Positions 21,914 to 30,477 are shown, counted from the stretch's first letter. The stretch: DNA of 39,009 nucleotides from an uncultured Eggerthellaceae bacterium (GCA_910588435.1 CAJUPL010000018.1:1-39009); one strand, 5' to 3'. The notes: a model not told the origin generated them from the letters alone. A program made the numbers and translations.

Positions 21914-23053
21914 ATGAAGAAGCCCACGAAAGCACTCGTCACCGCATTCATATGCGCGCTCACTGCGGCGCTCGCATTCGCCATCACTGGCTGCAGCCAG
22001 CAAGGGGAGAGCGCTCAAGAGGTGCAAGAGGGAGACCAGACCCCTGACACCCAGTTCGTCACGGACGTCCATGGCCGCTCAGAGCTACTGCCCATCGATG
22101 TCACCTCAGCTGCAACAGTTGGCGATGCCACGCGCTACGTTGCATACGTTGGCGGCCAAGACAAGCTCACGGGCGTCACTGACGTGGACAAGCAGAGCAG
22201 CCTGTCTAGGCCCTACACCGTGGCCTTCGAGGAGACGTTCAGCAACCTCACCTCCGTCAGCAAGGGAAGCTCTTTTGAGGATGTGAACACAGAAGAGCTC
22301 AAGAACCTTGCGCCCGATGTGATCTTGGCCACGTTCACGTCAGATGAGTGCGACAAGCTGCAAGAACAGACGCAGATCCCCGTGATCGCCCTCTCGGACG
22401 AGGATGAGGTCTTCGCAGACGCCATCTATGAGTCCATCGCATGCGCTGGCAAGGTGCTTGGCTGCCAGGACAAGGCGCAGGAGCTCACAGGCAAGATGGA
22501 TGCATGGGCGGCGGAGCTCAATGAGCGCGTCCAGAACTGGAAGATGGAGAATGAGGGCGCATCTCCCACTGTCTATCTTGCGAACATGGATCCTGACGCA
22601 GAGGGCAGCTGGACCAGCACGTTCGCAGGGTATGCTCCTGCTGAGTCGGCTGGGGTGCTGAACGTGGCGGATGAGCTTGGGGTCTCTGGCAATACGGAAG
22701 TCACCTTGGACCAGATAGCCCAGTGGGATCCCCAGTTCATATTCGCAAGCACCACGGACTACGGGATCTTGCGCCAGGACTACCAGGAGAACCAGGAGCT
22801 GTTCTCCCAGATCCAGGCTGTGCAGGGTGAGGACATCTACACTCAGCCCGTCTTCATCTCGAACGGAGCCAACATAGACACCGGCCTTTGTGAGGCTTTC
22901 TTCATCGCGTCCGTTGCATATGAGGACGAGTTCGAAGACTGGGACATGGAGGGCAAGTACAAGGAGATCTACGAGGCATTCCTTGGCGGGTATGACTTCT
23001 ATGGCACCATGCGCGCGCAGAGCGTGGAATTCTGGAAGTTCCCGCCGCTTTGA
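21914..23053 (+). CDS. Lipoprotein solute-binding protein (Fe3+/cobalamin type), orphan
   Basis: 379 residues. The signal sequence KKPTKALVTAFICALTAALAFAITGC ends in a lipobox with lipidated Cys27. The mature protein has the class III periplasmic binding fold: VTSAATVGDATRYVAYVGGQDKLTGVTDV, ELKNLAPDVILATF, the long backbone helix region and LDQIAQWDPQFIFAST, as in siderophore, haem or cobalamin binders. No ABC permease or ATPase gene adjoins it, which is unusual; it is followed 39 nt later by an MFS transporter in the same direction. Start ATG with AGGGAGA 7 nt upstream. Ligand unknown. Confidence 0.85.
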   Translation: MKKPTKALVTAFICALTAALAFAITGCSQQGESAQEVQEGDQTPDTQFVTDVHGRSELLPIDVTSAATVGDATRYVAYVGGQDKLTGVTDVDKQSSLSRPYTVAFEETFSNLTSVSKGSSFEDVNTEELKNLAPDVILATFTSDECDKLQEQTQIPVIALSDEDEVFADAIYESIACAGKVLGCQDKAQELTGKMDAWAAELNERVQNWKMENEGASPTVYLANMDPDAEGSWTSTFAGYAPAESAGVLNVADELGVSGNTEVTLDQIAQWDPQFIFASTTDYGILRQDYQENQELFSQIQAVQGEDIYTQPVFISNGANIDTGLCEAFFIASVAYEDEFEDWDMEGKYKEIYEAFLGGYDFYGTMRAQSVEFWKFPPL

Positions 23054-23092
23054 TGAGGCAACCTGAGCTCTAGGAAGGCCTCTTCATCCCAG

Positions 23093-24265
23093 ATGCGAAG
23101 CTCCAAGAAGGCGTTACCCAACAGGCTGCCGTACATCCTCATGGGCGGCCACATCTGCGTGGACGCGGCGCAGGGCGGCCTGGCGTCAGTGCTGCCATTC
23201 TTGGCCATGCAGAGCGGTTGGTCATACCTTGAGGTGACAACGCTCATACTGGCGTCCAACATCGCCTCCGCTATCATCCAGCCTCTGTTCGGCTGGCTTG
23301 GGGATAAGCACGCTAGGCCTTGGCTCATGGCTGTTGGGGTCCTTTTGGCGGGGGCTGGCATCGCGTTCGTTGGTGTGCTGGAGTCGTTCTGGCTGGTAGT
23401 TGCGTCCGCCATGGTCAGCGGCATCGGCAATGCCATGCTGCACCCAGAGGGCGCGCGCCTTGCGAACTTGACCGGCGGGGATGACAAGGCGGTCAGCATG
23501 TCGGTCTTCTCTGTGGGCGGCCAGATAGGATTCTGCTTGGGTCCCATCATCAGCGTTGCGGCCATCACCGCGTTCGGGCTTCCGGGGACGCTGGTCTACC
23601 TTGCTATCTGCGTGCCCTATGCGGTGCTCCTGTTTGCCTTCAATAGCCGCTTCCGCTCGTTCGGGGTGCGCAACATAGAGGATGAGGCCAGCGCTGCTGC
23701 AAAGGACAGGTGGGGCGCATTCACCATCGTGCTAGGAGCGCTGTCGGTCAGGTCCATCGTGTTCTACGGCGTGACCAGCCTGTTCCCGCTCTTCTTGGTA
23801 GGGGCGTTCGCGGTGTCTGAGGACAGTGCGGCGCTGCTGATAACCGTGTTCTCCGTGATGGGCGCTGTTGCCACGGCGGTGTCAGGCTTCGTGTCCCACA
23901 AGATCCCAACGCCGAAGCTCATGGTGCTCTGCTTTGCGCTGATGGCTGCGTCCCTTGCAGCGTTCGTGACGTCCGGGAATGTCTGGCTATGCGTTTGTCT
24001 TGTGATGGTGCTGGCCTGGACGGTGAACCTCTTCAACCCGCCGGCTGTTGCTTTGAGCCAGTCGTATCTTCCAGCGCATCTGGGCATGGCAAGCGGCCTC
24101 TCGTTCGGCGTTGCCGTGTGCGTTGGTGGCGTTCTGGCACCCGTTCTGGGAGCAGTGGGCGATGCCATAGGCCTCACGCCTGTCATCTGGGTCATGTTCG
24201 GGATAGCGCTCCTTGGGCTTGCGTGCGCCGTTGGCACCTACATGGTGGAGCGTGGCCACAAGTAG
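23093..24265 (+). CDS. MFS transporter, fosmidomycin-resistance (Fsr)-like
   Basis: 390 residues with twelve hydrophobic segments. The early motif GGHICVDAAQGGLASVLPFL, the motif A-like GWLGDKHARPWLMAVG and AMLHPEGARLANLTGGDDKAVSMSVFSVGGQIGFCLGP are close to the Fsr group (HPEA-type motif). Fsr proteins are drug or metabolite exporters. The start is uncertain: AGGAAGG lies 14 nt before ATG 23093, farther than usual, and no alternative start fits better. Probably co-transcribed with the lipoprotein gene, with which it might share a substrate (inference). Confidence 0.85.
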   Translation: MRSSKKALPNRLPYILMGGHICVDAAQGGLASVLPFLAMQSGWSYLEVTTLILASNIASAIIQPLFGWLGDKHARPWLMAVGVLLAGAGIAFVGVLESFWLVVASAMVSGIGNAMLHPEGARLANLTGGDDKAVSMSVFSVGGQIGFCLGPIISVAAITAFGLPGTLVYLAICVPYAVLLFAFNSRFRSFGVRNIEDEASAAAKDRWGAFTIVLGALSVRSIVFYGVTSLFPLFLVGAFAVSEDSAALLITVFSVMGAVATAVSGFVSHKIPTPKLMVLCFALMAASLAAFVTSGNVWLCVCLVMVLAWTVNLFNPPAVALSQSYLPAHLGMASGLSFGVAVCVGGVLAPVLGAVGDAIGLTPVIWVMFGIALLGLACAVGTYMVERGHK

Positions 24266-24286
24266 GCAAGGTCTGATAGTTGCCGA

Positions 24287-24295
24287 TGCTATACT
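24287..24295 (+). promoter_or_regulatory. Extended -10 promoter (TGCTATACT) of the phosphatase gene
   Basis: TGC-TATACT ends only 10 nt before the ATG at 24306. Transcription would begin at about 24302, giving an almost leaderless message. Confidence 0.55.
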
Positions 24296-24305
24296 CTTCC
24301 GCATC

Positions 24306-25148
24306 ATGCATGAGGAGATGCCTGACATACTGAGAGAGGCCCGACGGCAGGGAAGCTGCCATCCAAGCCTTCGAGCCATCAAGCTCACGGGCGTTCGCAA
24401 TGTGCGTGACCTTGGCGGGATACCTGTGTATGGCGGCCGCACCATCAAGCGTGGGTTGATCTTCCGCGGAAGCGCGCTGGCTGGGTCAACTTCTGCTGAC
24501 AGGGAGCACCTATTCGGCAGGCTAGGGATCTCTTGCGTGATAGACCTCCGCTGCGGCTGGGAGGTTGAAGCCAGTCCAACGCCTGCGCACCCCGGCGTGG
24601 ACTTCCTGCACATCCCCTTCTACGACAAGGAGAAGGTTGGGATCGAATACGAGGTTGGCGCAAGCGACGGTCAGCGCGTCGGGCGCGACGTTGCGTGCAA
24701 CCCCGATGAGTTCTACCGCTCGCTGGCGAACCCGCTCACCGTAGGCCAGATGCGCGAATGCATGGCGCAGGTGATAGCGCGAACCTCATGCGGGCTTCCC
24801 GTGTATCAGCATTGCTCAGGCGGCAAAGATAGGACCGGCATCATGTCCATGCTGGTGCTCACCGTGCTCGGCGCCAGCATGTCAGACATCATGGAGGACT
24901 ACCTCTACACGAACGTGTCACGCGATGCTCAGCATGATGAGATGTTCGCCAAGTTCCTGCGCATCGCGAATGGGGACGAGGATCAGGCCGAGCGCTATGT
25001 GCAAGAGCACCGCGCGCGTCGGGAGAACATCGAGGCGTTCTTGGAGGCGGTCTGCGAGAGCTACGGGAACATAGATTCCTTCGTGCACGACCAGCTTGGC
25101 GTGGGGGACGCCCTTCGCGAAGAGTTCCGCCAATCCGTCACCGAATAG
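24306..25148 (+). CDS. Tyrosine-protein phosphatase (Y_phosphatase3 family)
   Basis: 280 residues. The P-loop HCSGGKDRTG holds the nucleophile Cys170 and Arg176; the N-terminal block NVRDLGGIPVYGGRTIKRGLIFRGSAL and CVIDLRCGWEVEASP are typical of the lipid/tyrosine phosphatase family that includes secreted LipA/MptpB enzymes. No signal peptide is present, so it should act in the cytoplasm. Start ATG at 24306: no ribosome binding site, but the promoter position predicts a leader of about 4 nt, so leaderless initiation is likely; an ATG at 24318 is possible. It is followed by two family B palindromes. Confidence 0.87.
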   Translation: MHEEMPDILREARRQGSCHPSLRAIKLTGVRNVRDLGGIPVYGGRTIKRGLIFRGSALAGSTSADREHLFGRLGISCVIDLRCGWEVEASPTPAHPGVDFLHIPFYDKEKVGIEYEVGASDGQRVGRDVACNPDEFYRSLANPLTVGQMRECMAQVIARTSCGLPVYQHCSGGKDRTGIMSMLVLTVLGASMSDIMEDYLYTNVSRDAQHDEMFAKFLRIANGDEDQAERYVQEHRARRENIEAFLEAVCESYGNIDSFVHDQLGVGDALREEFRQSVTE

Positions 25149-25164
25149 CCCCCTCTCCCTAATT

Positions 25165-25230
25165 ATGACCATTTTGGTCAATGACAGTTCCCCGTGCTTA
25201 ATGTCATTGACTTCCACACTTATATATAAG
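25165..25230. repeat. Family B nested palindrome, copy 4 (right arm degraded)
   Basis: TGACC-ATTTT-GGTCA begins a copy whose loop reads GTTCCCCGTGCTTAA (inverted orientation). The right outer dyad is lost, though a TATATATAAG tail remains. Its 35-nt core (25177-25211) is the exact reverse complement of the core of the next copy. Confidence 0.88.
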
Positions 25231-25290
25231 CTCACTCGTCAATGACATTAAGCACGGGGAACTGTCATTGACCTCCCGGGTCATATATAG
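25231..25290. repeat. Family B nested palindrome, copy 5 (left arm degraded)
   Basis: The core at 25238-25272 is the perfect reverse complement of 25177-25211. The left outer dyad is missing (CTCACTC instead of a TGACC half-site) while the right TGACC-TCCCG-GGTCA and ATATATAG are intact. The pair could form a 35-bp stem enclosing 26 nt. Confidence 0.88.
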
Positions 25291-25309
25291 GCGAACGTGG
25301 GAAAGGGGT

Positions 25310-25315
25310 TACAAT
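25310..25315 (+). promoter_or_regulatory. -10 box of truA (TACAAT)
   Basis: TACAAT ends 9 nt before the truA ATG, predicting a transcript start within about 3 nt of the start codon. No clear -35 is present. Confidence 0.5.
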
Positions 25316-25324
25316 CCTCACGGC

Positions 25325-26095
25325 ATGGACGACGCGCGAACATATTCCATCACGCTGGCATACGACGGGGCGCCCTTCGCAGGGTTCGCACGCCAGCCAG
25401 GTCAGCTGACGGTGCAAGGGGAGCTGGAGCAGGCCTTGTCCACCCTCCTCCGCATGCCGGTGGAGACCACATGCGCTGGCCGCACTGACACAGGCGTGCA
25501 CGCGCGCACGCAGGTGGTGAGCTTCAGCGCAAGCGCGCGGGAGATGGCATCGCGAAACCCCGCAAGCTTCATCCGATCCATGAACGCGCTCACGCAGGAC
25601 GGCATCTCGGTCCGTGCGCTTGATGAGCGCCCGGAGGATTTCTCAGCTCGCTTCAGCGCGAAGATGCGCGAGTACCGCTATTTCATCTTCAACCGCGAAT
25701 ACCCACCCATCTTCACAGAGCCCTTCGCATGGCATGTGAAGAGGCCTCTTGACGTGGACGCCATGCAAGAGGCGGCGGCGCACCTGATAGGGGAGCATGA
25801 CTTCAAGAGCTTCTGCATGGCAGCGTCGGCGGAAGGCAAGCGCACGTACCGCTATGTGGACGAGGTCTCGTTTTTCCAGTGCGAACAGTTCGCAGAGCCG
25901 CTGATCTGCATCAAGGTGCGCGGCAATGCGTTCCTTCATTCCATGGTGCGCGCAATGGTGGGAACGCTGGTTGCGGTGGGTCGCGGGCAGCGCAAGCCCT
26001 CGTGGACAGAGGACGTCCTGGAGGCGAAGACACGCTCCGCTGCCGGGGAGAACGCGCCCGCGAAGGGGCTTGTCCTCTGGGATGTGGAGTACTGA
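25325..26095 (+). CDS. truA: tRNA pseudouridine(38-40) synthase TruA
   Basis: 256 residues. The catalytic aspartate is Asp55 in AGRTDTGVHA; LAYDGAPFAGFARQP, MREYRYFIFNREYPP, LIGEHDFKSFC and GNAFLHSMVRAMVGTLVAVGRG complete the TruA signature. It converts uridines 38-40 in the anticodon arm of many tRNAs. The ATG at 25325 starts the conserved fold directly; the 19-codon extension to 25268 reads into a family B repeat. There is no ribosome binding site at a usable distance (AAGGGG is 16 nt away), and the -10 position suggests a leaderless message. Not linked to ribosomal protein genes as in many Gram-positives. Confidence 0.95.
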   Translation: MDDARTYSITLAYDGAPFAGFARQPGQLTVQGELEQALSTLLRMPVETTCAGRTDTGVHARTQVVSFSASAREMASRNPASFIRSMNALTQDGISVRALDERPEDFSARFSAKMREYRYFIFNREYPPIFTEPFAWHVKRPLDVDAMQEAAAHLIGEHDFKSFCMAASAEGKRTYRYVDEVSFFQCEQFAEPLICIKVRGNAFLHSMVRAMVGTLVAVGRGQRKPSWTEDVLEAKTRSAAGENAPAKGLVLWDVEY

Positions 26096-26098
26096 CCG

Positions 26099-26104
26099 TA
26101 TAAT
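26099..26104 (+). promoter_or_regulatory. -10 box of the NSS symporter gene (TATAAT)
   Basis: TATAAT immediately follows the truA stop codon; no good -35 is seen. A leader of about 34 nt with GAAGGA follows. Confidence 0.5.
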
Positions 26105-26144
26105 CAACGCCGTTTTTGCATGACCTTGCACGAAGGATATGAAG

Positions 26145-27563
26145 ATGGCGAACTCAACTGAAACCACTGAAACGGCTCCAGCCCGCGCGTCCTGGTCGGG
26201 CAAGTGGGGCTTCATACTTGCGGCGGCGGCATCTGCCGTTGGCCTTGGGAACCTCTGGCGTTTCCCCTACCTTGCAGCTAAGTACGGCGGCGGCGCGTTC
26301 CTGATCACATATATAGTGTTGGTGGTCACGTTCGGCTTTGCGCTGATGATGGCTGAGACGGCGCTTGGCCGCATGACCGGGCAGTCTGCCATCGGCGCGT
26401 TCCGCTCCTTCGGCAAGAAGTTCACCATCATCGGCATCCTGGCGTCCGCGGTGCCGTTCATCATCACGCCGTACTACGCGCTGATCGGTGGCTGGGTCAC
26501 CAAGTACATGGCGTCCTACATCGTCCAGCCCGCAGAGGCCATCGCTGACGGTGAGTTCTTCGGCGGCTTCATCCTGCAGAACGCAGAGAGCTACCTTTGG
26601 ATGTTCATCTTCATCGCATGCGTTGTGGCCGTTGTGGCCTTCGGCGTGAAGCGCGGCATCGAGCGTGTGAACAAGGTCCTCATGCCCGCGCTCATCATCA
26701 TGGCCATCATCATCTCCATCTTCGCGCTGACGCTGCCGGGCGCGCTGGACGGCCTTGCGTACTACCTGATCCCGGACTTCAGCAAGTTCAGCGCTGAGCT
26801 GGTGGTTGCGGCCATGGGTCAGATGTTCTTCAGCCTCTCGCTGGCCATGGGCATCATGATCACCTACGGCTCCTATTTCTCCAAGAAGGAGGATCTGGAG
26901 CATTCCGTGCGCCGCATCGAGCTGTTCGACACCGGCATCGCCATCCTTGCTGGCCTCATGATCATCCCGGCTGCCGTTGCCGTTCAGGGCTCCGGCGAGA
27001 CCGTTGCCTCAACCGCAGGCCCCGGCCTCATGTTCGGCGTGCTGCCGCAGGTGTTCTTGGGCTTCGGGTTCGCGGCGAACATCATCGGCTTCCTGTTCTT
27101 CGCCTTGGTGTTCTTCGCGGCGCTCACAAGCTGCATCTCGCTCTTCGAGACGCTGGTCTCCATCGTGGATGACGCTACCAACAAGGGGCGCAAGTTCGCC
27201 ATCATGGTCTGCACCGTCTTCCTGGTGATCGTGGCAACCATCGTGAACCTGGGCTATAACGAGCTGCTCTCCATCGATCTGATGTACTCCGTGTTCGGCA
27301 TCGGCGAGTATCAGGATTCGCAGCTGCTGGACTTCTTCGACTTCCTGTCCAATACCATCATGATGCCCATCGTGGCGCTGCTCACCTGCATCTTCGTTGG
27401 TTGGATCATCAAGCCGAAGACGCTCATCTCGGAGGTCAAGCAGTCTAGCAAGTTCACCGGCGAGAAGCTGTTCGTCGTGATGATCAAGTACATTGCACCA
27501 GTCTTCGTGGTGGTGATCTTGGTGGCCTACGTCATGAACACGGCAGGCATCATCAATCTCTAA
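26145..27563 (+). CDS. Neurotransmitter:sodium symporter (NSS/SNF) family transporter
   Basis: 472 residues, about eleven hydrophobic segments. TM1 reads WGFILAAAASAVGLGNLWRFPYLAAKYGGGAFLITY, the unwound sodium/substrate-binding helix of LeuT-type symporters; TM6/8 regions FSLSLAMGIMITYGSYFSKKEDL and FFAALTSCISLFETLVSIVDD also fit. Such bacterial proteins (LeuT, TnaT, MhsT) import amino acids with Na+. ATG at 26145 is preferred (GAAGGA spaced 7 nt); ATG 26139 is too close to that site. With the AGCS protein this is the second Na+-amino-acid symporter in the window. A family B repeat begins 3 nt after the stop. Confidence 0.92.
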   Translation: MANSTETTETAPARASWSGKWGFILAAAASAVGLGNLWRFPYLAAKYGGGAFLITYIVLVVTFGFALMMAETALGRMTGQSAIGAFRSFGKKFTIIGILASAVPFIITPYYALIGGWVTKYMASYIVQPAEAIADGEFFGGFILQNAESYLWMFIFIACVVAVVAFGVKRGIERVNKVLMPALIIMAIIISIFALTLPGALDGLAYYLIPDFSKFSAELVVAAMGQMFFSLSLAMGIMITYGSYFSKKEDLEHSVRRIELFDTGIAILAGLMIIPAAVAVQGSGETVASTAGPGLMFGVLPQVFLGFGFAANIIGFLFFALVFFAALTSCISLFETLVSIVDDATNKGRKFAIMVCTVFLVIVATIVNLGYNELLSIDLMYSVFGIGEYQDSQLLDFFDFLSNTIMMPIVALLTCIFVGWIIKPKTLISEVKQSSKFTGEKLFVVMIKYIAPVFVVVILVAYVMNTAGIINL

Positions 27564-27565
27564 AT

Positions 27566-27624
27566 ATGACCAAAAAGGTCAATGACATTAAGCACGGGGA
27601 AGTGTCATTGACCTCAGGGGTCAT
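27566..27624. repeat. Family B nested palindrome, copy 6
   Basis: TGACC-AAAAA-GGTCA, inner stem, loop TTAAGCACGGGGAAG, TGACC-TCAGG-GGTCA; the ATATATAG tail is replaced by CATTTG. It separates the symporter from the ftsZ promoter. Confidence 0.9.
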
Positions 27625-27671
27625 CATTTGAGTCCCCGCTTAGGTGCGTTTATGGACGAATGACGGATTCC

Positions 27672-27699
27672 TTGCATAAGGTACGCCATCGTGTACAAT
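27672..27699 (+). promoter_or_regulatory. Promoter of the ftsZ cluster
   Basis: TTGCAT (27672-27677) and TACAAT (27694-27699) with a 16-nt spacer, about 87 nt before the ftsZ start. The leader of about 80 nt shows no known regulatory motif. Confidence 0.6.
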
Positions 27700-27785
27700 T
27701 ATCATCCAAATGCGCGGAAGCGCTCCGTTGCTTCGCGCCTGACACGAAATGAACCATAAACGCACCAGCACTGGAGGACATTGAA

Positions 27786-28916
27786 ATGCCGAACTTCACA
27801 GGAGATCATCTGGCAGTGATCAAGGTGGTGGGCGTCGGTGGCGCCGGCACCAACGCGGTGAACCGCATGGTTGAGACAGGAGTTCGCGGCGTTGAGTTCA
27901 TCGCTGTCAACACCGATCACCAAGCGCTTCTCATGTCCGATGCAGACAAGACCATCCATATCGGCGAAGAGCTGACGAAGGGCCTCGGCGCTGGCGCTAA
28001 CCCTGAGGTGGGTTGCCAGGCAGCCGAGGAGTCCCGCGCTGAGATCCGCGAGGCGCTGGCTGAGGCCGACATGGTCTTCGTCACCGCTGGTGAGGGCGGC
28101 GGCACGGGTACGGGCGCTGCTCCCATCGTCGCTGAGATCGCGCGCGAAGAGATCGGCGCGCTCACCGTTGGCATCGTCACCAAGCCGTTCGGCTTCGAAG
28201 GCCGCGTTCGCTGCAACCAGGCTGAGCAGGGGGTAGAGCTCCTTTCCGGCAAGGTTGACACGCTGATCGTCATCCCGAACGATCGCCTGCTTGAGATCGT
28301 TGACAAGAAGACCTCCATGGTTGACGCGTTCCGAATCGCGGACGATACGCTTCGTCAGGGCATCCAGGGCGTCACTGACCTCATCACCGTCCCCGGCCTC
28401 ATCAACCTTGACTTCGCGGACATCCGCACCGTCATGAAGGATGCGGGCACGGCCATGATGGGCATCGGCCTGGCATCCGGTGAGAACCGTGCGCTTGAGG
28501 CGGCGCAGCAGGCAACGAACTCCAACCTGCTGGAGGCCTCCATCCAGGGCGCATCCCGCGTGCTGTTCTCCATCGCAGGCGGCCCGGACCTCACGCTGAC
28601 GGAGGTCTCTGACGCGGCTCGCACCATAGAGCTCTGCGCTGATGAGAACGCGAACATCATCTATGGCCAGATTATCGATGAGAACATGAAGGACGCCGTG
28701 CGCATCACGGTCATCGCTACTGGCTTCAACAGCCAGCCAGCGCAGTCATCCATGACGTTCGGCTCCCGCATCCCGCAGCAGGAATCCTTCGCATCTGAGC
28801 AGTCATACTCAGCGGCGGCATCGTCCATGCAGGCAGCTCCCACCACGTTCTCAGCACAGCCCATGGGCGGCTACGCGGATGAGGACTACATCCCTGATTT
28901 CCTGAAGCGCCAGTAG
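27786..28916 (+). CDS. ftsZ: Cell division protein FtsZ
   Basis: 376 residues. The tubulin signature GGGTGTG is at 104-110, preceded by VVGVGGAGTNAVNRM and followed by the T7 loop region VPGLINLDFADIRTVM with its catalytic aspartate. After a variable linker (about 315-362) the C-terminal peptide DYIPDFLKRQ is the docking site for partners such as SepF. FtsZ polymerises with GTP into the Z-ring at midcell. Start ATG with GGAGGA about 8 nt upstream. It leads a same-strand cluster through divIVA; the murein-synthesis genes and ftsQ/ftsA that often precede ftsZ are absent, and an amino-acid symporter lies upstream instead. Confidence 0.98.
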   Translation: MPNFTGDHLAVIKVVGVGGAGTNAVNRMVETGVRGVEFIAVNTDHQALLMSDADKTIHIGEELTKGLGAGANPEVGCQAAEESRAEIREALAEADMVFVTAGEGGGTGTGAAPIVAEIAREEIGALTVGIVTKPFGFEGRVRCNQAEQGVELLSGKVDTLIVIPNDRLLEIVDKKTSMVDAFRIADDTLRQGIQGVTDLITVPGLINLDFADIRTVMKDAGTAMMGIGLASGENRALEAAQQATNSNLLEASIQGASRVLFSIAGGPDLTLTEVSDAARTIELCADENANIIYGQIIDENMKDAVRITVIATGFNSQPAQSSMTFGSRIPQQESFASEQSYSAAASSMQAAPTTFSAQPMGGYADEDYIPDFLKRQ

Positions 28917-28922
28917 GAGCCG

Positions 28923-29789
28923 TTGCACCCGCGCATGCGCGAACATCTCGATCTTCCACGCCTGAGCGTCCATGAGGATGTCTCAGGCGTTCGCTTCTAT
29001 TCAGACCCTTCGCTTGAGGCCGCTTGCGGCGTGGTGATGGGCTTCACCGAACGCGTCGGGGGCTTGAGCGCGCCGCCGTATGAGTCCCTCAACCTGGGCA
29101 GGTTCGCAGGTGAGGGCGAAGAGGCCGCTGTTGCGAACATGCGCCACCTCATGAGCGCGGTTGGCGCTGAAGGCGCAACCCTCGTGAACCCCGTGCAGGT
29201 GCATGGGAGCAACATCGTTCGCATCAAGGAACCTGCTGGCCCCGCATTCGAAAGCGCCTTTGAAGAGAGCCAGGAGGGGGCAGATGCGCTCCTCATCACG
29301 TGCCCGAATGTGTTCGCAGTGCTGGGCTTCGCTGACTGCGTGCCGCTGATCATGGTGCATTCGTCAGGCGCTTTCGCTGTTGCCCATTCCGGCTGGAGGG
29401 GGACGCATGCGCGCATAGCATCCAAGACGCTTGACGTGCTTGCGGGCGCTGTTGCAGGTCAAGAGGCCAGCGCGGATGACGTTCGCCGTGAGGCATCTGA
29501 GGTGAACATCTACATAGGCCCATACATCCACGGCGAGTGCTTCCAGGTGGGAGAGGATACGCTTGCGCTCTTCGAAGAGGAGTTCGGGCATAGCGTGATC
29601 CTGCCAGAGAGGCATGTGGACTTGGGCGTGGCCATACGCTCTGACCTAGTTGATCACGGGGCTGACCCTGCGCGCATCGTGGATGTTGATACGTGCACCG
29701 TCTGCAACGTTGACAGGTTCTTCTCGTACCGCGCAGAGGACGGCACGTGCGGCCGCCACGGCGCGTTCGCAGTCAGGAAGGAGTCCTGA
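28923..29789 (+). CDS. pgeF: Peptidoglycan editing factor PgeF (YfiH/YlmD, laccase-domain)
   Basis: 288 residues. Family motifs: GFTERVGGLSAPPYESLNLGRFAGE, VNPVQVHGSNIV (first zinc histidine), LLITCPNVFAVLGFADCVPLIMV, VAHSGWRGTHARI (catalytic His) and GPYIHGECFQVGED (Cys). The family clears misincorporated L-Ser from UDP-MurNAc precursors or acts as a purine nucleoside hydrolase/phosphorylase in different hosts. The start is uncertain: TTG 28923 lies very close after AGGAG, ATG 28935 is 15 nt away. Only 6 nt separate it from ftsZ, and one base separates it from yggS. Confidence 0.92.
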   Translation: MHPRMREHLDLPRLSVHEDVSGVRFYSDPSLEAACGVVMGFTERVGGLSAPPYESLNLGRFAGEGEEAAVANMRHLMSAVGAEGATLVNPVQVHGSNIVRIKEPAGPAFESAFEESQEGADALLITCPNVFAVLGFADCVPLIMVHSSGAFAVAHSGWRGTHARIASKTLDVLAGAVAGQEASADDVRREASEVNIYIGPYIHGECFQVGEDTLALFEEEFGHSVILPERHVDLGVAIRSDLVDHGADPARIVDVDTCTVCNVDRFFSYRAEDGTCGRHGAFAVRKES

Positions 29790-29790
29790 T

Positions 29791-30477
29791 ATGGGGATAG
29801 CTGAGCGTTACGCGCGCGAGCGCATGCAGGTGGATGAGGCGTGCAAGCGCGCTGGAAGGAATCCAGAAGACGTGCTCTTGCTGGCCGTATCCAAGACGGT
29901 TGACGTGGAAGGCGCCCGTGAGGCCTTCCAAGCGGGCGCGCACGCGTTCGGCGAGAACAGGCCAGATGAGCTGGTCAAGAAAGCAACCGCACTGCCAGAG
30001 GCAGAGTGGCACTTCATCGGGAACATCCAATCAAGGCGCATCCCAGACATCGTGGCGCACGCGTCGCTGATCCATTCGCTTGACAGCTTGAAGCATGCGA
30101 ACAAGATCAGCTCAGAGGCGGCCAAGCTGGGCAAGGTGCAAGACGTGCTGATAGAGGTGAACGTCTCAGGGGAGGAATCGAAGAGCGGCGCATCTCCTGA
30201 TGAGGCGCCGAACCTCGTGCAAGAGGTGGCGTCACTTCCGAACGTTCGCGTTCGTGGGCTCATGACCATGGCGCCCCGCGGGGATGAAGCGGCAGCAAGG
30301 GCGGCATTCGTTGGGTTGGCTGGCCTCATGGATCAGATCAGGGGCACCCTTGACCCTAAAGTTGCAGGAGCGTTCGACCAGATGTCCGCCGGTATGAGCG
30401 AGGATTGGCTGCTTGCCGTAGAAGCTGGCAGCACCATCGTGCGCATCGGGCGCGCGATATTCAGCGAAGATTTCTGA
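29791..30477 (+). CDS. yggS: YggS/PLPBP family pyridoxal-phosphate homeostasis protein
   Basis: 228 residues. The PLP-binding lysine is Lys35 in LLAVSKTV; HAFGENRPDELVKKA, WHFIGNIQSRRI, EVNVSGEESKSGASPDE, RGLMTMAP and MSAGMSEDWLLAVEAGSTIVRIGRAIF are all family signatures. It is a monomeric TIM barrel without known enzyme activity that keeps free PLP and amino/keto-acid pools balanced. ATG at 29791 follows AGGAAGGAG; a 47-codon longer frame overlaps pgeF and is not used. The ftsZ-pgeF-yggS-sepF neighbourhood is conserved in Gram-positives. Confidence 0.96.
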   Translation: MGIAERYARERMQVDEACKRAGRNPEDVLLLAVSKTVDVEGAREAFQAGAHAFGENRPDELVKKATALPEAEWHFIGNIQSRRIPDIVAHASLIHSLDSLKHANKISSEAAKLGKVQDVLIEVNVSGEESKSGASPDEAPNLVQEVASLPNVRVRGLMTMAPRGDEAAARAAFVGLAGLMDQIRGTLDPKVAGAFDQMSAGMSEDWLLAVEAGSTIVRIGRAIFSEDF

